DNA of 40,662 nt from an uncultured bacterium (GTDB lineage Bacteria > Bacillota > Clostridia > Lachnospirales > Lachnospiraceae), in the NCBI GenBank assembly GCA_905214675.1, contig CAJMMS010000012.1:1-40662 (forward strand). Reading direction: 5' to 3'. Shown here piece after piece: positions 8,400 to 16,437 of the stretch. Both the position numbers and the translations under genes were made by a program. Every line of letters begins with the position of its first letter. Position 1 is the stretch's first letter. The notes under the pieces were generated by a model, which saw only the letters and a program-made list of their open reading frames with translations, did no database searches and was not told where the DNA came from.

Positions 8400-10004
8400 A
8401 TGAGAAGGGAAAGGGTAAGATTTTATTTTCAAAAAATAATTGTTTTTTCGATGGCATGCTGTATGTTGACCAATCTGGCAGTGCCGGTTTCTTTTGCGGA
8501 AGAAACAAAAAAAGAGCCAACGTATATGCGGATGGACCATCCACTGAAGGAAGAAAATAACTGGGATATTTCAAATGAGCTGATCATGCCGGGCGAAGCA
8601 TTTTACATCGTTCCGAAATTTGAAGTAACATATGATCATGGTTATTATGGTCAGACGGTCACAAATCTGTGTATGAATCATGTGTCACTGAAACTGGGGG
8701 AGGAGCCAAGATTTTATGACAGTAAACTGGTACGGAGCAAGATGGATATTGCCGGACTGACAGCGGATCGGACGAACACGTATAATGTCTGGACAACACA
8801 GACGGATATCTGGAAGAAAAGTTTAGAAAGTGCAGAATTGGATGAGGATGGACGGAAGCAACTGAAAAAGTTTCAGGAAGGTGAGAGTACAGAAAATGCA
8901 GGTTACACGAACAATACAAATACACCGATTGTTCTGGAACAGGTGCGTACCGGAAGTACGGAACACGAAGGAACGATTTATGGCGGTGAATATGGTGCGA
9001 CGCCGATGATTGTAGGGTATACAACACATAATTCAAATTGCACAATCCGATTCTATGAACCGTATTATACTATATCTTACAAAGAACTTTCAGAAGAAGA
9101 ACAGGAAGGCATGCCAGATCGTTATTATGTACAGCGAGAAAAGCAGGAACTGATCTTAAAAACACCAGTTCGTGCCGGATGTCATCTGATTGGTTGGAGT
9201 GGTATGGCTTTTGTGGATGAAAAAGTGGAAGAGGGAAGGACCATATTCTCTTTTGACTGGGAACACAATATGGCTCATGCGAATCTGGGGGATGAGACAG
9301 TAGCACCGAAATATGACAGTGGAAAAACCGTTACATTTAACGCAAATGGTGGAAGTATTGAGGGAAAAGAAGCTGTTATTTATGAACTGTATACGGAAAG
9401 CGGGACTATTTTTGACATCAGCGATCACATTCCGCAGAGGGAAGGATACCGGTTTGCCGGTTGGTGTCTGAAATCGGATGACTTAGATGGCAGCCTGATC
9501 AAAAATACCGGAAACTATGACTGGATTCCAAAATATCAGGATGATATCCAGGTTTATGCAAAATGGGAAGAGAAACCGAAAGAGACAGAAAAAGAAACGA
9601 ATAAAGATTCTGAAACAGAAACAGATAAAAGTCAGAATACCGGGAACGGGGATCAGACGCCAGATACTGGAAAGACAGATCCGGATAAGGATCAGAAACC
9701 TTCGAAGATTTCTATCCAAAAACTTACAGCCGGAAAGAAGAAGTTTACGATAAAATGGAAAAAGGCAGAGAAGCCTGCCTCTGTTTCCGGTTATCAGATC
9801 CAGTATTCAACGGATAAAAAGTTTAAAAAGAATGTCAAAACAAAGAAGTGTGGAAAGAAAAAGAATTCGCTTACGGTGTCGAAACTGAAAGCAAAAAAGA
9901 AGTACTATGTGAGAATGCGGAAATTCCGGAATGTAAAAAAGGATGAAAAGAAAAGCAGGATTTACGGTTCCTGGAGCAAAGTAAGAAAAGTGAAAGTAAA
10001 ATAA
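8400..10004 (+). CDS. Secreted protein with InlB-type repeats and lysine-rich FN3 domain
   Basis: 534 residues with a signal peptide ending near PVSFAEE (residue 31). Residues about 35-290 form a region I do not recognise that includes one InlB-like motif (AGCHLIGWSG). A second, clearer InlB/Flg_new beta-grasp repeat spans about 305-395 (VTFNANGG ... GYRFAGW). A charged Thr/Glu/Asp/Lys linker follows, then a C-terminal fibronectin-III-like domain (about 440-534) unusually rich in lysine, with YYVRMRKF and GSWSK. The same type of lysine-rich FN3 tail ends the protein at 29334-31457, so the two may attach to the wall the same way. AGGAGG lies just upstream of the ATG. It has its own upstream and downstream terminators, so it is monocistronic. 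Function unknown; surface adhesion is likely. Confidence 0.78.
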   Translation: MRRERVRFYFQKIIVFSMACCMLTNLAVPVSFAEETKKEPTYMRMDHPLKEENNWDISNELIMPGEAFYIVPKFEVTYDHGYYGQTVTNLCMNHVSLKLGEEPRFYDSKLVRSKMDIAGLTADRTNTYNVWTTQTDIWKKSLESAELDEDGRKQLKKFQEGESTENAGYTNNTNTPIVLEQVRTGSTEHEGTIYGGEYGATPMIVGYTTHNSNCTIRFYEPYYTISYKELSEEEQEGMPDRYYVQREKQELILKTPVRAGCHLIGWSGMAFVDEKVEEGRTIFSFDWEHNMAHANLGDETVAPKYDSGKTVTFNANGGSIEGKEAVIYELYTESGTIFDISDHIPQREGYRFAGWCLKSDDLDGSLIKNTGNYDWIPKYQDDIQVYAKWEEKPKETEKETNKDSETETDKSQNTGNGDQTPDTGKTDPDKDQKPSKISIQKLTAGKKKFTIKWKKAEKPASVSGYQIQYSTDKKFKKNVKTKKCGKKKNSLTVSKLKAKKKYYVRMRKFRNVKKDEKKSRIYGSWSKVRKVKVK

Positions 10005-10015
10005 AAGAAAAAAAG

Positions 10016-10055
10016 AATCTCCGCCATCCGGTCAGGATGGGCGGGGATTTTTTAT
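10016..10055 (+). terminator. Rho-independent terminator
   Basis: AATCTCCGCC-ATCC pairs with GGAT-GGGCGGGGATT around a GGTCA loop, followed by TTTTTT. It ends the InlB/FN3 gene and insulates the selenium-molybdenum operon promoter. Its outer stem resembles that of the terminator at 62-101. Confidence 0.88.
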
Positions 10056-10078
10056 CTGAAAAAAACTGAAATTAGGAA

Positions 10079-10107
10079 TTGACCGCAGAAATATATCTTT
10101 GTAAAAT
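10079..10107 (+). promoter_or_regulatory. Consensus promoter of the selenium-dependent Mo hydroxylase operon
   Basis: TTGACC (10079-10084), a 17-base spacer and TAAAAT (10102-10107). It lies about 50 bases before the permease and directly after a terminator. No purine or molybdenum-cofactor riboswitch is evident in the short leader. Confidence 0.7.
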
Positions 10108-10155
10108 AATAATGAAACATAGAATATAGGTAAAATTAAGGAGGCTGTTTATTTT

Positions 10156-11622
10156 ATGAAAGCGACAAATGAGAAAAAGGCAGAAGGTTATTCTTCTCCG
10201 TACAATTTTGAGGGAAGAATTCCTCTTTCTCAGGCGATCCCGCTGGGACTTCAGCACGTCATGGCAATGTTTATCGGGAATCTGACACCGCTGATCATTG
10301 TGATGGGAGTCTGTGGACTGACAGCAGATGCAGGATTTGGCGAACTTCGTACAGCATTGCTTCAGAATGCGATGATCATCGCCGGAGTTGTCACACTGGT
10401 TCAGATGTTCTCCATCGGTCCGGTCGGTGGAAAAGTGCCGATCGTTATGGGAACGTCATCGGGATTTCTTGGAGTTTTGAACAACACTGTGGCAGCATGC
10501 GGCGGCGGTATTCTTGCTTATGGTGCGATTATGGGAGCCTGTATCGTCGGCGGTATTTTTGAGAGCGTTCTTGGAGCATTCTTAAAACCACTTCGCAAAT
10601 TCTTTCCGCCAATCGTTACCGGATCAGTTGTTATTGCAATCGGATTATCGCTGCTTGGCGTTGGCATCAATTATTTCTGTGGCGGAAGCGGCAAAGCGGA
10701 CTATGGTTCACTTCCGAATCTGTTTCTGGGATTTGTAGTACTGGTCGTGATCGTATTGCTGAAACATTTTGCACCGCAGAAAAGCATTCTTTCTTCCTCT
10801 GCGATCCTCTTTGGTATCCTGGCAGGATATATTGTGGCAATTATTATGACACTTGTGCTCCCACATACTGGTGTTGACGCAGATGGCGTGAAATACACCT
10901 ACTCCTGGGTTGTTGATTTTGCCCAGGTAAAAAATGCAGCATGGATCGCTGTGCCGAGTTTTATTGGTTTTGGTGCTCTTTCTGATGTAAAGATCACATT
11001 CCAGGCAAGTGCGATCATCCCGATCGGCATCATGTTTATCGTAACGGCGATTGAGACAGTCGGTGATATTTCGGCCTGTATCGAGGGCGGTATGGATCGT
11101 GAAGCAACCGATTCCGAGCTGTCCGGCGGTGTGATCTGTGACGGACTCGGATCCTCTTTCGCGGCACTGTTCGGTGTACTGCCGAATACTTCATTCTCGC
11201 AGAATGTGGGACTGGTTTCTCTGACAAAAGTTGTCAACCGTTTTGCAATCTCCATGGGAGCGATTTTCCTGATCCTGTGTGGATTCTGCCCGAAGATCGG
11301 TGCACTGATGTCCATCATGCCGCAGTCGGTTCTCGGCGGGGCAGCCGTTATGATGTTCGCATCGATTCTGATTTCCGGTATCCAACTGATCACAAAGCAT
11401 CCGATCGGCAGCCGTGAGATTACGATCATTTCCGTAGCGATCGGTCTTGGATATGGTCTTGGAGCAACCACAGGGGCAACCGCTCATCTGCCGTATTATG
11501 TACAGCTGATCTTCGGCGGTTCTGGAATCGTACCATGTTCTCTGGCAGCGATCATTTTAAATATCGTTCTGCCGAAAGAATCCAAACCGGTTCGTGAGAT
11601 GTGGGAACTGGAAGATAAATAA
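10156..11622 (+). CDS. NCS2-family xanthine/uracil permease
   Basis: A 488-residue polytopic protein with the opening signature of nucleobase-cation symporters-2 (LGLQHVMAMFIGN, then TPLI), about 12-14 hydrophobic helices, and the loop regions typical of purine permeases (ETVGDISA near 295 and GVLPNTSFSQNVG near 340). Family members bring xanthine, urate or uracil in with protons across the cytoplasmic membrane. AAGGAGG is well placed before the ATG. It is the first gene of the operon and touches yqeC directly. Because the downstream structural genes are a molybdenum hydroxylase, the likely substrate is xanthine or another purine, supplying the enzyme. Specificity cannot be read from sequence alone. 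Confidence 0.9.
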   Translation: MKATNEKKAEGYSSPYNFEGRIPLSQAIPLGLQHVMAMFIGNLTPLIIVMGVCGLTADAGFGELRTALLQNAMIIAGVVTLVQMFSIGPVGGKVPIVMGTSSGFLGVLNNTVAACGGGILAYGAIMGACIVGGIFESVLGAFLKPLRKFFPPIVTGSVVIAIGLSLLGVGINYFCGGSGKADYGSLPNLFLGFVVLVVIVLLKHFAPQKSILSSSAILFGILAGYIVAIIMTLVLPHTGVDADGVKYTYSWVVDFAQVKNAAWIAVPSFIGFGALSDVKITFQASAIIPIGIMFIVTAIETVGDISACIEGGMDREATDSELSGGVICDGLGSSFAALFGVLPNTSFSQNVGLVSLTKVVNRFAISMGAIFLILCGFCPKIGALMSIMPQSVLGGAAVMMFASILISGIQLITKHPIGSREITIISVAIGLGYGLGATTGATAHLPYYVQLIFGGSGIVPCSLAAIILNIVLPKESKPVREMWELEDK

Positions 11623-12312
11623 ATGAAAAAAATAATATCAGTCATCGGAGCAGGCGGAAAGACAACTCTGATCCACCGACTGGCCAAAGAGTATCAAAGG
11701 AAGGGAAATTCTGTGCTGGTGACAACAACAACGCATATGTTCGCAGAGCCAGGCACAGACCTTTCCTGCGATGCTTTTTCTGTGAAAGGCAGACTGCAGA
11801 AAGATCACTATTGTATGGCGGGCAGGCGATGCCCTGAAAATTCCGGAAAAATGCAGGCACTTCCGGAGTATACATTAAAAGAGCTGCTTCCTTATGCGGA
11901 TATTGTCCTGATAGAGGCAGACGGAGCGAAACATCATTCCCTGAAATACCCATCAAGATCAGAACCGGTCATTTTTCCGGGGACAACGGATGTCTGTCTG
12001 GTGCTTGGAACCTGGGATATCGGGAAAGCCTGTGGTGAGGTGATCTTTCGCTTTGATGAAATGCAAAAAGAGGAGATGACCCTTGATGATGCGGAACTGC
12101 CGGGAAGAAAGATTTCAGCGGATGAAGCGGTGACAGAAGAACATATCCGCAGGATTTTAAGGGCATACCGTCACAGGCTGAAAGAGATCGGATATACTGG
12201 GAAAAGAACCTGCCTGTTTTCAAAAAAAGACAAGAAAGGCTCTTCGCTTCTTTACGGAAGAGAGGGGAGATATTTCGGAACAGATGGAGGAGATTGCGAT
12301 GAAACAGAATAG
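11623..12312 (+). CDS. yqeC: Selenium-dependent hydroxylase accessory protein YqeC
   Basis: 229 residues with an N-terminal P-loop (GAGGKTT, residues 9-15) and an internal 'ADIVLIEADGAK' stretch, the hallmark of the YqeC family. YqeC is a marker of genomes that use labile selenium in molybdenum hydroxylases rather than as selenocysteine; its exact reaction is not established, but nucleotide binding is expected. The gene starts immediately after the permease stop (TAA then ATG) and overlaps the start of yqeB, so it is tightly coupled. The C-terminal part (about 160-229) is charged and less conserved. Confidence 0.88.
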   Translation: MKKIISVIGAGGKTTLIHRLAKEYQRKGNSVLVTTTTHMFAEPGTDLSCDAFSVKGRLQKDHYCMAGRRCPENSGKMQALPEYTLKELLPYADIVLIEADGAKHHSLKYPSRSEPVIFPGTTDVCLVLGTWDIGKACGEVIFRFDEMQKEEMTLDDAELPGRKISADEAVTEEHIRRILRAYRHRLKEIGYTGKRTCLFSKKDKKGSSLLYGREGRYFGTDGGDCDETE

Positions 12313-13135
12313 TTTGATCATCTGCCGCGGTGGAGGGGATCTGGCGACAGGGATCGTACACCGTCTGCACCGGGCGGGATTTCGTGTGCTGGTGCTGGAG
12401 ACGGAGCATCCGGCGGCGATCCGCCGTCAGGTTTCGTTCTGTGAGGCAGTCTACGAAGGAAAAGCGACCGTGGAAGGCGTGACGGCACAGAGGATTGATT
12501 CTGTATCTGAAATGGAAGAAGTTTTTGCCGGAGGATGTGCACCGCTTCTTGTTGATCCGAAAGGAGAAGCGGTCGCAGAGCTGCAACCGGATGTCGTGGT
12601 GGATGCGATCATTGCCAAGAAAAATATTGGTACAACCAAAGAAATGGCTCCGCTTGTGATCGGAGTCGGGCCTGGATTTACGGCAGGTGTCGATGTGGAT
12701 CTTGTGATCGAATCGATGCGTGGGCATAATCTGGCAAGAATTTTAGAAGAAGGATCGGCACTTCCGAATACCGGGATTCCGGGTAATATCGGTGGATTTA
12801 CAAAAGAACGCGTGATCCATGCACCGGCAGAAGGATTTATTCAAAATATCCACCAGATCGGTGATGTGGTGGAAGCTGGCACAACGATTGCGAGAATTTA
12901 TGAAAATATGGATGAATCCGGAAATTTTGGTGGATCATTTGTGCCGGTGCAGGCGACGATCACCGGCATTATCCGCGGTCTGATCCGGGAGGGATATCAT
13001 TTTCCGAAAGGATTTAAGATTGCGGACATTGATCCAAGAGAGGGCGAACGGAAAAACTGTTTTACGATTTCAGACAAAGCCAGAAGCATCGGCGGCAGCG
13101 TGCTGGAAGCGGTTTGTCGTCATGTAAATGCATGA
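12299..13135 (+). CDS. yqeB: Selenium-dependent molybdenum cofactor protein YqeB
   Basis: 278 residues. The start at 12299 is preferred over an in-frame ATG at 12284, because GGAGGAG (12285-12291) sits 7 bases before it. N-terminal Rossmann-like glycine loop CRGGGDLATG (residues about 10-19), then GVGPGFTAG near the middle, both typical of the YqeB/EF2563 family. YqeB always accompanies selenium-dependent molybdenum hydroxylases and is thought to help mature the Mo cofactor with selenium; the reaction is unproven. It overlaps the 3' end of yqeC by 14 bases in another frame, implying translational coupling. Confidence 0.88.
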   Translation: MKQNSLIICRGGGDLATGIVHRLHRAGFRVLVLETEHPAAIRRQVSFCEAVYEGKATVEGVTAQRIDSVSEMEEVFAGGCAPLLVDPKGEAVAELQPDVVVDAIIAKKNIGTTKEMAPLVIGVGPGFTAGVDVDLVIESMRGHNLARILEEGSALPNTGIPGNIGGFTKERVIHAPAEGFIQNIHQIGDVVEAGTTIARIYENMDESGNFGGSFVPVQATITGIIRGLIREGYHFPKGFKIADIDPREGERKNCFTISDKARSIGGSVLEAVCRHVNA

Positions 13136-13249
13136 AGGTCAAAAATCGAGTCGGACACAGGTGAAATAGTCTGACAGGTGGTTTAGAATGAGGATAATGC
13201 GGATAAAACAGTCGAAACAGATTGAAGAAACAGGACGGATAGAAACAGT

Positions 13250-13732
13250 ATGAATGAAAAGAAACTGACACACTTTAATGAGAGCGGCGAGGCGCATATG
13301 GTGGATGTCCATGAAAAGGCAGACACGTACCGTGTGGCGAAAGCAGAGGGTACTATTTTTGTAAATGACGATGCTTTTGTGACAATTTCGCAGGGAACGG
13401 CAAAAAAAGGAGATGTGCTTGGCATTGCACGCATCGCCGGAATCATGGGAGCGAAAAACAATGCTTCTCTGATTCCGCTGTGCCATCCGATTGCAATGAC
13501 AAAGTGTGATGTGGATTTTAAATTAGATAAAGAGAAAAAGAGCATCACAGCCACCTGTACGACGGCTTGTGTCGGAAAGACCGGTGTGGAGATGGAGGCA
13601 CTGAGCGGCGTGAGTGCTGCACTGCTGACGATCTACGATATGTGCAAGGCACTGGATCGCGGCATGGAGATCACGGACATCCATCTGCTGGAAAAGGCAG
13701 GCGGGAAGAGCGGACATTTTAAGAGAAAATAA
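13250..13732 (+). CDS. moaC: Cyclic pyranopterin monophosphate synthase MoaC
   Basis: 160 residues. MoaC converts 3',8-cyclo-7,8-dihydro-GTP, made by MoaA, into cyclic pyranopterin monophosphate, the first stable molybdopterin intermediate. Visible family motifs are IPLCHPI (about 80-86), which carries conserved active-site residues, then GKTGVEMEALSGVSAALLTIYDMCKA (given in parts: TGVEMEALSGV and IYDMCKA) and the C-terminal GGKSGHF. Length is normal for the family. The 114 bases before it hold no gene that I can see. It stands in a continuous block of molybdopterin genes. Confidence 0.96.
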   Translation: MNEKKLTHFNESGEAHMVDVHEKADTYRVAKAEGTIFVNDDAFVTISQGTAKKGDVLGIARIAGIMGAKNNASLIPLCHPIAMTKCDVDFKLDKEKKSITATCTTACVGKTGVEMEALSGVSAALLTIYDMCKALDRGMEITDIHLLEKAGGKSGHFKRK

Positions 13733-13817
13733 AATCAGCCATCAAAATACAGGAACAGACAGTTCAAAATAAATGAACATAGGAGCGTACCACATACAGA
13801 AATAAGGGGGTATCTAT

Positions 13818-14333
13818 ATGTATCGAGTGGGAATTGTCACCTTGAGTGACAAAGGAGCAAACGGAGAACGTAAAGATTTAAGCGGTCCGAAGATCCAGGA
13901 ATTACTGCCAAAAGATAAATATGAAGTGATTTCGTATATTATGCTGCCGGATGACCGGGAAAAGATCCGCAGGGAACTGCTCCGTCTCTCTGATGAGGTG
14001 AAATGTGATCTGGTTCTGACAACAGGAGGAACGGGATTTTCACCGAGGGATATCACACCGGAAGCTACGATGGACGTGGCAGAGCGAAGTGCACCGGGGA
14101 TCGCCGAAGGACTGCGTGCTTACAGTATGCAGTTTACAAAACGGGCAATTCTCGGAAGAGGTGTTTCTGTGATCCGAAAAGGAACACTGATCATCAATCT
14201 TCCGGGAAGTGTCAGGGCAGTAACGGAGAGCATGGAGTTTCTGATCGGAAATATTGAACATGGACTGGATATTCTGATGCAGACGGACAACGAATGTGGC
14301 AGAGTCCGGACAGAGCGGGGTGAAATAAAATGA
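13818..14333 (+). CDS. mogA: Molybdopterin adenylyltransferase (MogA/MoaB family)
   Basis: 171 residues, single MoCF-biosynthesis fold. VGIVTLSDKG opens the domain, TTGGTGFSPRD (about 70-80) is the nucleotide/molybdopterin loop, and PGIAEGLRA and LPGS are typical. It adenylates molybdopterin with ATP ahead of metal insertion by a MoeA protein. AAGGGGGT precedes the ATG. Its TGA overlaps the ATG of the MoeA-like gene by four bases (ATGA), tying the two successive pathway steps together in translation. It could equally be named moaB; the two families are hard to separate by eye. Confidence 0.9.
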   Translation: MYRVGIVTLSDKGANGERKDLSGPKIQELLPKDKYEVISYIMLPDDREKIRRELLRLSDEVKCDLVLTTGGTGFSPRDITPEATMDVAERSAPGIAEGLRAYSMQFTKRAILGRGVSVIRKGTLIINLPGSVRAVTESMEFLIGNIEHGLDILMQTDNECGRVRTERGEIK

Positions 14334-15364
14334 AACTGATGAAAACGACAGAGGCGGTCGGACAGGTACTCTGTCATGATATCACACAGATCATACCGGG
14401 TGTGACGAAGGATGCCATTTTCCGCAAGGGGCATATCATCCGCGAAGAGGATATTCCGGTGCTGCTCAGCGTGGGCAAAGAATCTGTTTATATCTGGGAA
14501 AACGATGAGACGATGATGCATGAAAATGATGCTGCGGAAATTCTGTATCGTATGACTGCGAATGAGTATATGCATCCTTCGGATGTCAAAGAAGGCAAGA
14601 TCGAAGTGATCGCCGACAGGGACGGACTGTTAAAAGTCGATCGTGAAAAGCTGAAAAAAGTCAATGCATTCGGAGAGATGATGATTGCGACCAGACACGG
14701 TAATACGGTAGTAAAAAAAGGCGATAAACTTGCCGGAACACGTATCATCCCGCTGGTGATCAAAAAGGAAAAAATGCAGGAAGCAGAAAAGATCTGCGCA
14801 GGTATTCCAATTTTGAATATTCTGCCGTTTTCGGTCAGAAAAGCAGCCATTATCACAACGGGAAACGAAGTTTATCACGGCAGGATCAAAGATGCTTTTA
14901 CGCCGGTTATTGAGAAGAAAATCGCAGAATTCGGGGCAGAAATGATGTTCCATGAAATTTTTGATGACAATGATAAAAAGATCACAGACGGCTGTCTGCG
15001 TGCCATAGAAGCAGGAGCGGATATTGTATTCTGCACCGGTGGTATGAGCGTGGACCCAGACGATAAAACACCGCTTGCCATCAAAAATACCGGGGCAGAA
15101 ATGATCTCCTACGGTTCACCGGTTCTGCCGGGAGCGATGTTTTTGCTGTCCTATTACCGGAAAGGCGACAAAGTGATCCCAATCTGCGGACTTCCGGGCT
15201 GCGCGATGTACAACAAACGGACCATTTTTGATCTGGTTCTGCCGCGTCTGATGGCAGAAGACCTGATCACGGCAGAAGAGCTGGCTTCGCTTGGCGAGGG
15301 CGGGCTTTGCCTGAACTGCAACGTATGTACATTCCCGAACTGCGGATTCGGAAAGGGCTGGTAG
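14330..15364 (+). CDS. Short MoeA-like molybdopterin-binding protein with Cys-rich tail
   Basis: 344 residues, shorter than the usual roughly 400 of MoeA. An N-terminal SAF-like region (VGQVLCHDITQI) is followed by a MoCF domain from about residue 175 (AAIITTGNEV; CTGGMSVDPDD; ICGLPGCAMYNKRT). Instead of a normal MoeA domain IV it ends in a compact cysteine cluster, Cys 327, 330, 333 and 338, in the motif CxxCxxCxxxxC followed by a glycine-rich end. MoeA inserts molybdate into adenylated molybdopterin. Short MoeA-like proteins of this type occur in clostridial molybdenum operons. The cysteine tail could bind a metal or Fe-S cluster, or carry sulfur or selenium; this is inference. It overlaps mogA by four bases and is followed at once by moaA. 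Confidence 0.85.
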   Translation: MKLMKTTEAVGQVLCHDITQIIPGVTKDAIFRKGHIIREEDIPVLLSVGKESVYIWENDETMMHENDAAEILYRMTANEYMHPSDVKEGKIEVIADRDGLLKVDREKLKKVNAFGEMMIATRHGNTVVKKGDKLAGTRIIPLVIKKEKMQEAEKICAGIPILNILPFSVRKAAIITTGNEVYHGRIKDAFTPVIEKKIAEFGAEMMFHEIFDDNDKKITDGCLRAIEAGADIVFCTGGMSVDPDDKTPLAIKNTGAEMISYGSPVLPGAMFLLSYYRKGDKVIPICGLPGCAMYNKRTIFDLVLPRLMAEDLITAEELASLGEGGLCLNCNVCTFPNCGFGKGW

Positions 15365-15367
15365 AAG

Positions 15368-16420
15368 ATGCAGGATCAGTTCGGGAGAGAAATAGAATAT
15401 ATGCGGATTTCTCTTACAAACAACTGCAATCTTCGGTGCAGCTACTGTATGCCGGAAAAAAAGATTGCTGATATTCATTTTTTCCCGGAAGAGCAGGTAT
15501 TAAGATGCGTGGAAAGTGCCGTTTCTCTTGACATCACACATTTTCGCCTGACCGGCGGGGAACCCTTATGTTATCCGGGAATCGAAAAACTGGTCTGTAA
15601 AATCAAACAGATCAAAGAAGTAGCCTCCGTGCATCTGACCACGAACGGCGTGCTTTTAAAAGAAAAGGCGGAACAGCTCAAACAGGCGGGGATAGATAGT
15701 ATCAACGTCAGTCTGGATACGCTGGATAAGGAAGAATATCGGATACTGACCGGCGGAAAACTGCTGAATGTGCTTGAGGGGATCAAAAAGGCGGCAGAAC
15801 TGAAAATCCCGATAAAGATCAATGCTGTATTGCGGGAACAGACCGATGTCTGTGCACTGGCAGCGTTTGCAGAACAAAACCACGTCACACTTCGCTTTAT
15901 CGAGATGATGCCGATCGGTTTCGGAAAGATCCTGCCAGTCGATCCCAAAAGCAAAGTGCTGGAAACCTTGCAGGGGCGATATGGAGAGTATAAGAAGATA
16001 GGTTGCGAAAAGGCGGACAGTCAAAGACAGAGAAAAACAGATAAAGTCAATATGGCAGATGAAGTGGATGGAGCAGGAAGAAAAGATACAGCAGATGATG
16101 TTCCGACAGAATATGGCTATGGTCCGGCGGTATACTATCAATTTTCGGATTTAAATATCCCCATCGGTCTGATTCAGGCGATCCATGGAAAATTCTGCGA
16201 CCGATGCAACCGCGTCCGCATCACTTCCGAGGCAAAATTAAAGCCTTGTCTGGCTTCTGCAAAAGTGATCGATCTGCGTCCGGCACTGGAAGATACAGAA
16301 AATCCAGACAAGCTGGCAGAGCTGATGCGGCAGGCCATTTTCCGGAAGCCGAAATCGCATCATTTTGAGGAGCAGAATCCGGAAAAAAGTTCAGAAACCA
16401 TGAATCAGATTGGCGGATAA
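15368..16420 (+). CDS. moaA: GTP 3',8-cyclase MoaA (radical SAM)
   Basis: 350 residues. The radical-SAM cluster ligands are Cys20, Cys24 and Cys27 (CNLRCSYC), and LTGGEPL is the SAM-binding strand. The second Fe-S cluster is bound by Cys277, Cys280 and Cys294 (CDRCNRVR ... LKPC). The protein ends in the conserved Gly-Gly tail required for product formation. It converts GTP to 3',8-cyclo-7,8-dihydro-GTP. Unusual: residues about 212-246 form a hydrophilic insertion (Lys/Asp-rich) between the barrel and the second cluster that ordinary MoaA lacks. It begins 3 bases after the MoeA-like stop. Confidence 0.95.
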   Translation: MQDQFGREIEYMRISLTNNCNLRCSYCMPEKKIADIHFFPEEQVLRCVESAVSLDITHFRLTGGEPLCYPGIEKLVCKIKQIKEVASVHLTTNGVLLKEKAEQLKQAGIDSINVSLDTLDKEEYRILTGGKLLNVLEGIKKAAELKIPIKINAVLREQTDVCALAAFAEQNHVTLRFIEMMPIGFGKILPVDPKSKVLETLQGRYGEYKKIGCEKADSQRQRKTDKVNMADEVDGAGRKDTADDVPTEYGYGPAVYYQFSDLNIPIGLIQAIHGKFCDRCNRVRITSEAKLKPCLASAKVIDLRPALEDTENPDKLAELMRQAIFRKPKSHHFEEQNPEKSSETMNQIGG

Positions 16421-16437
16421 GATTAAAGGAGAACTAT

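Noticed and set aside
13136..13249. Possible molybdenum-cofactor riboswitch before moaC
   Set aside because: I could not find the conserved stems and loops in these 114 bases; a covariance search for the Moco RNA family would settle it.
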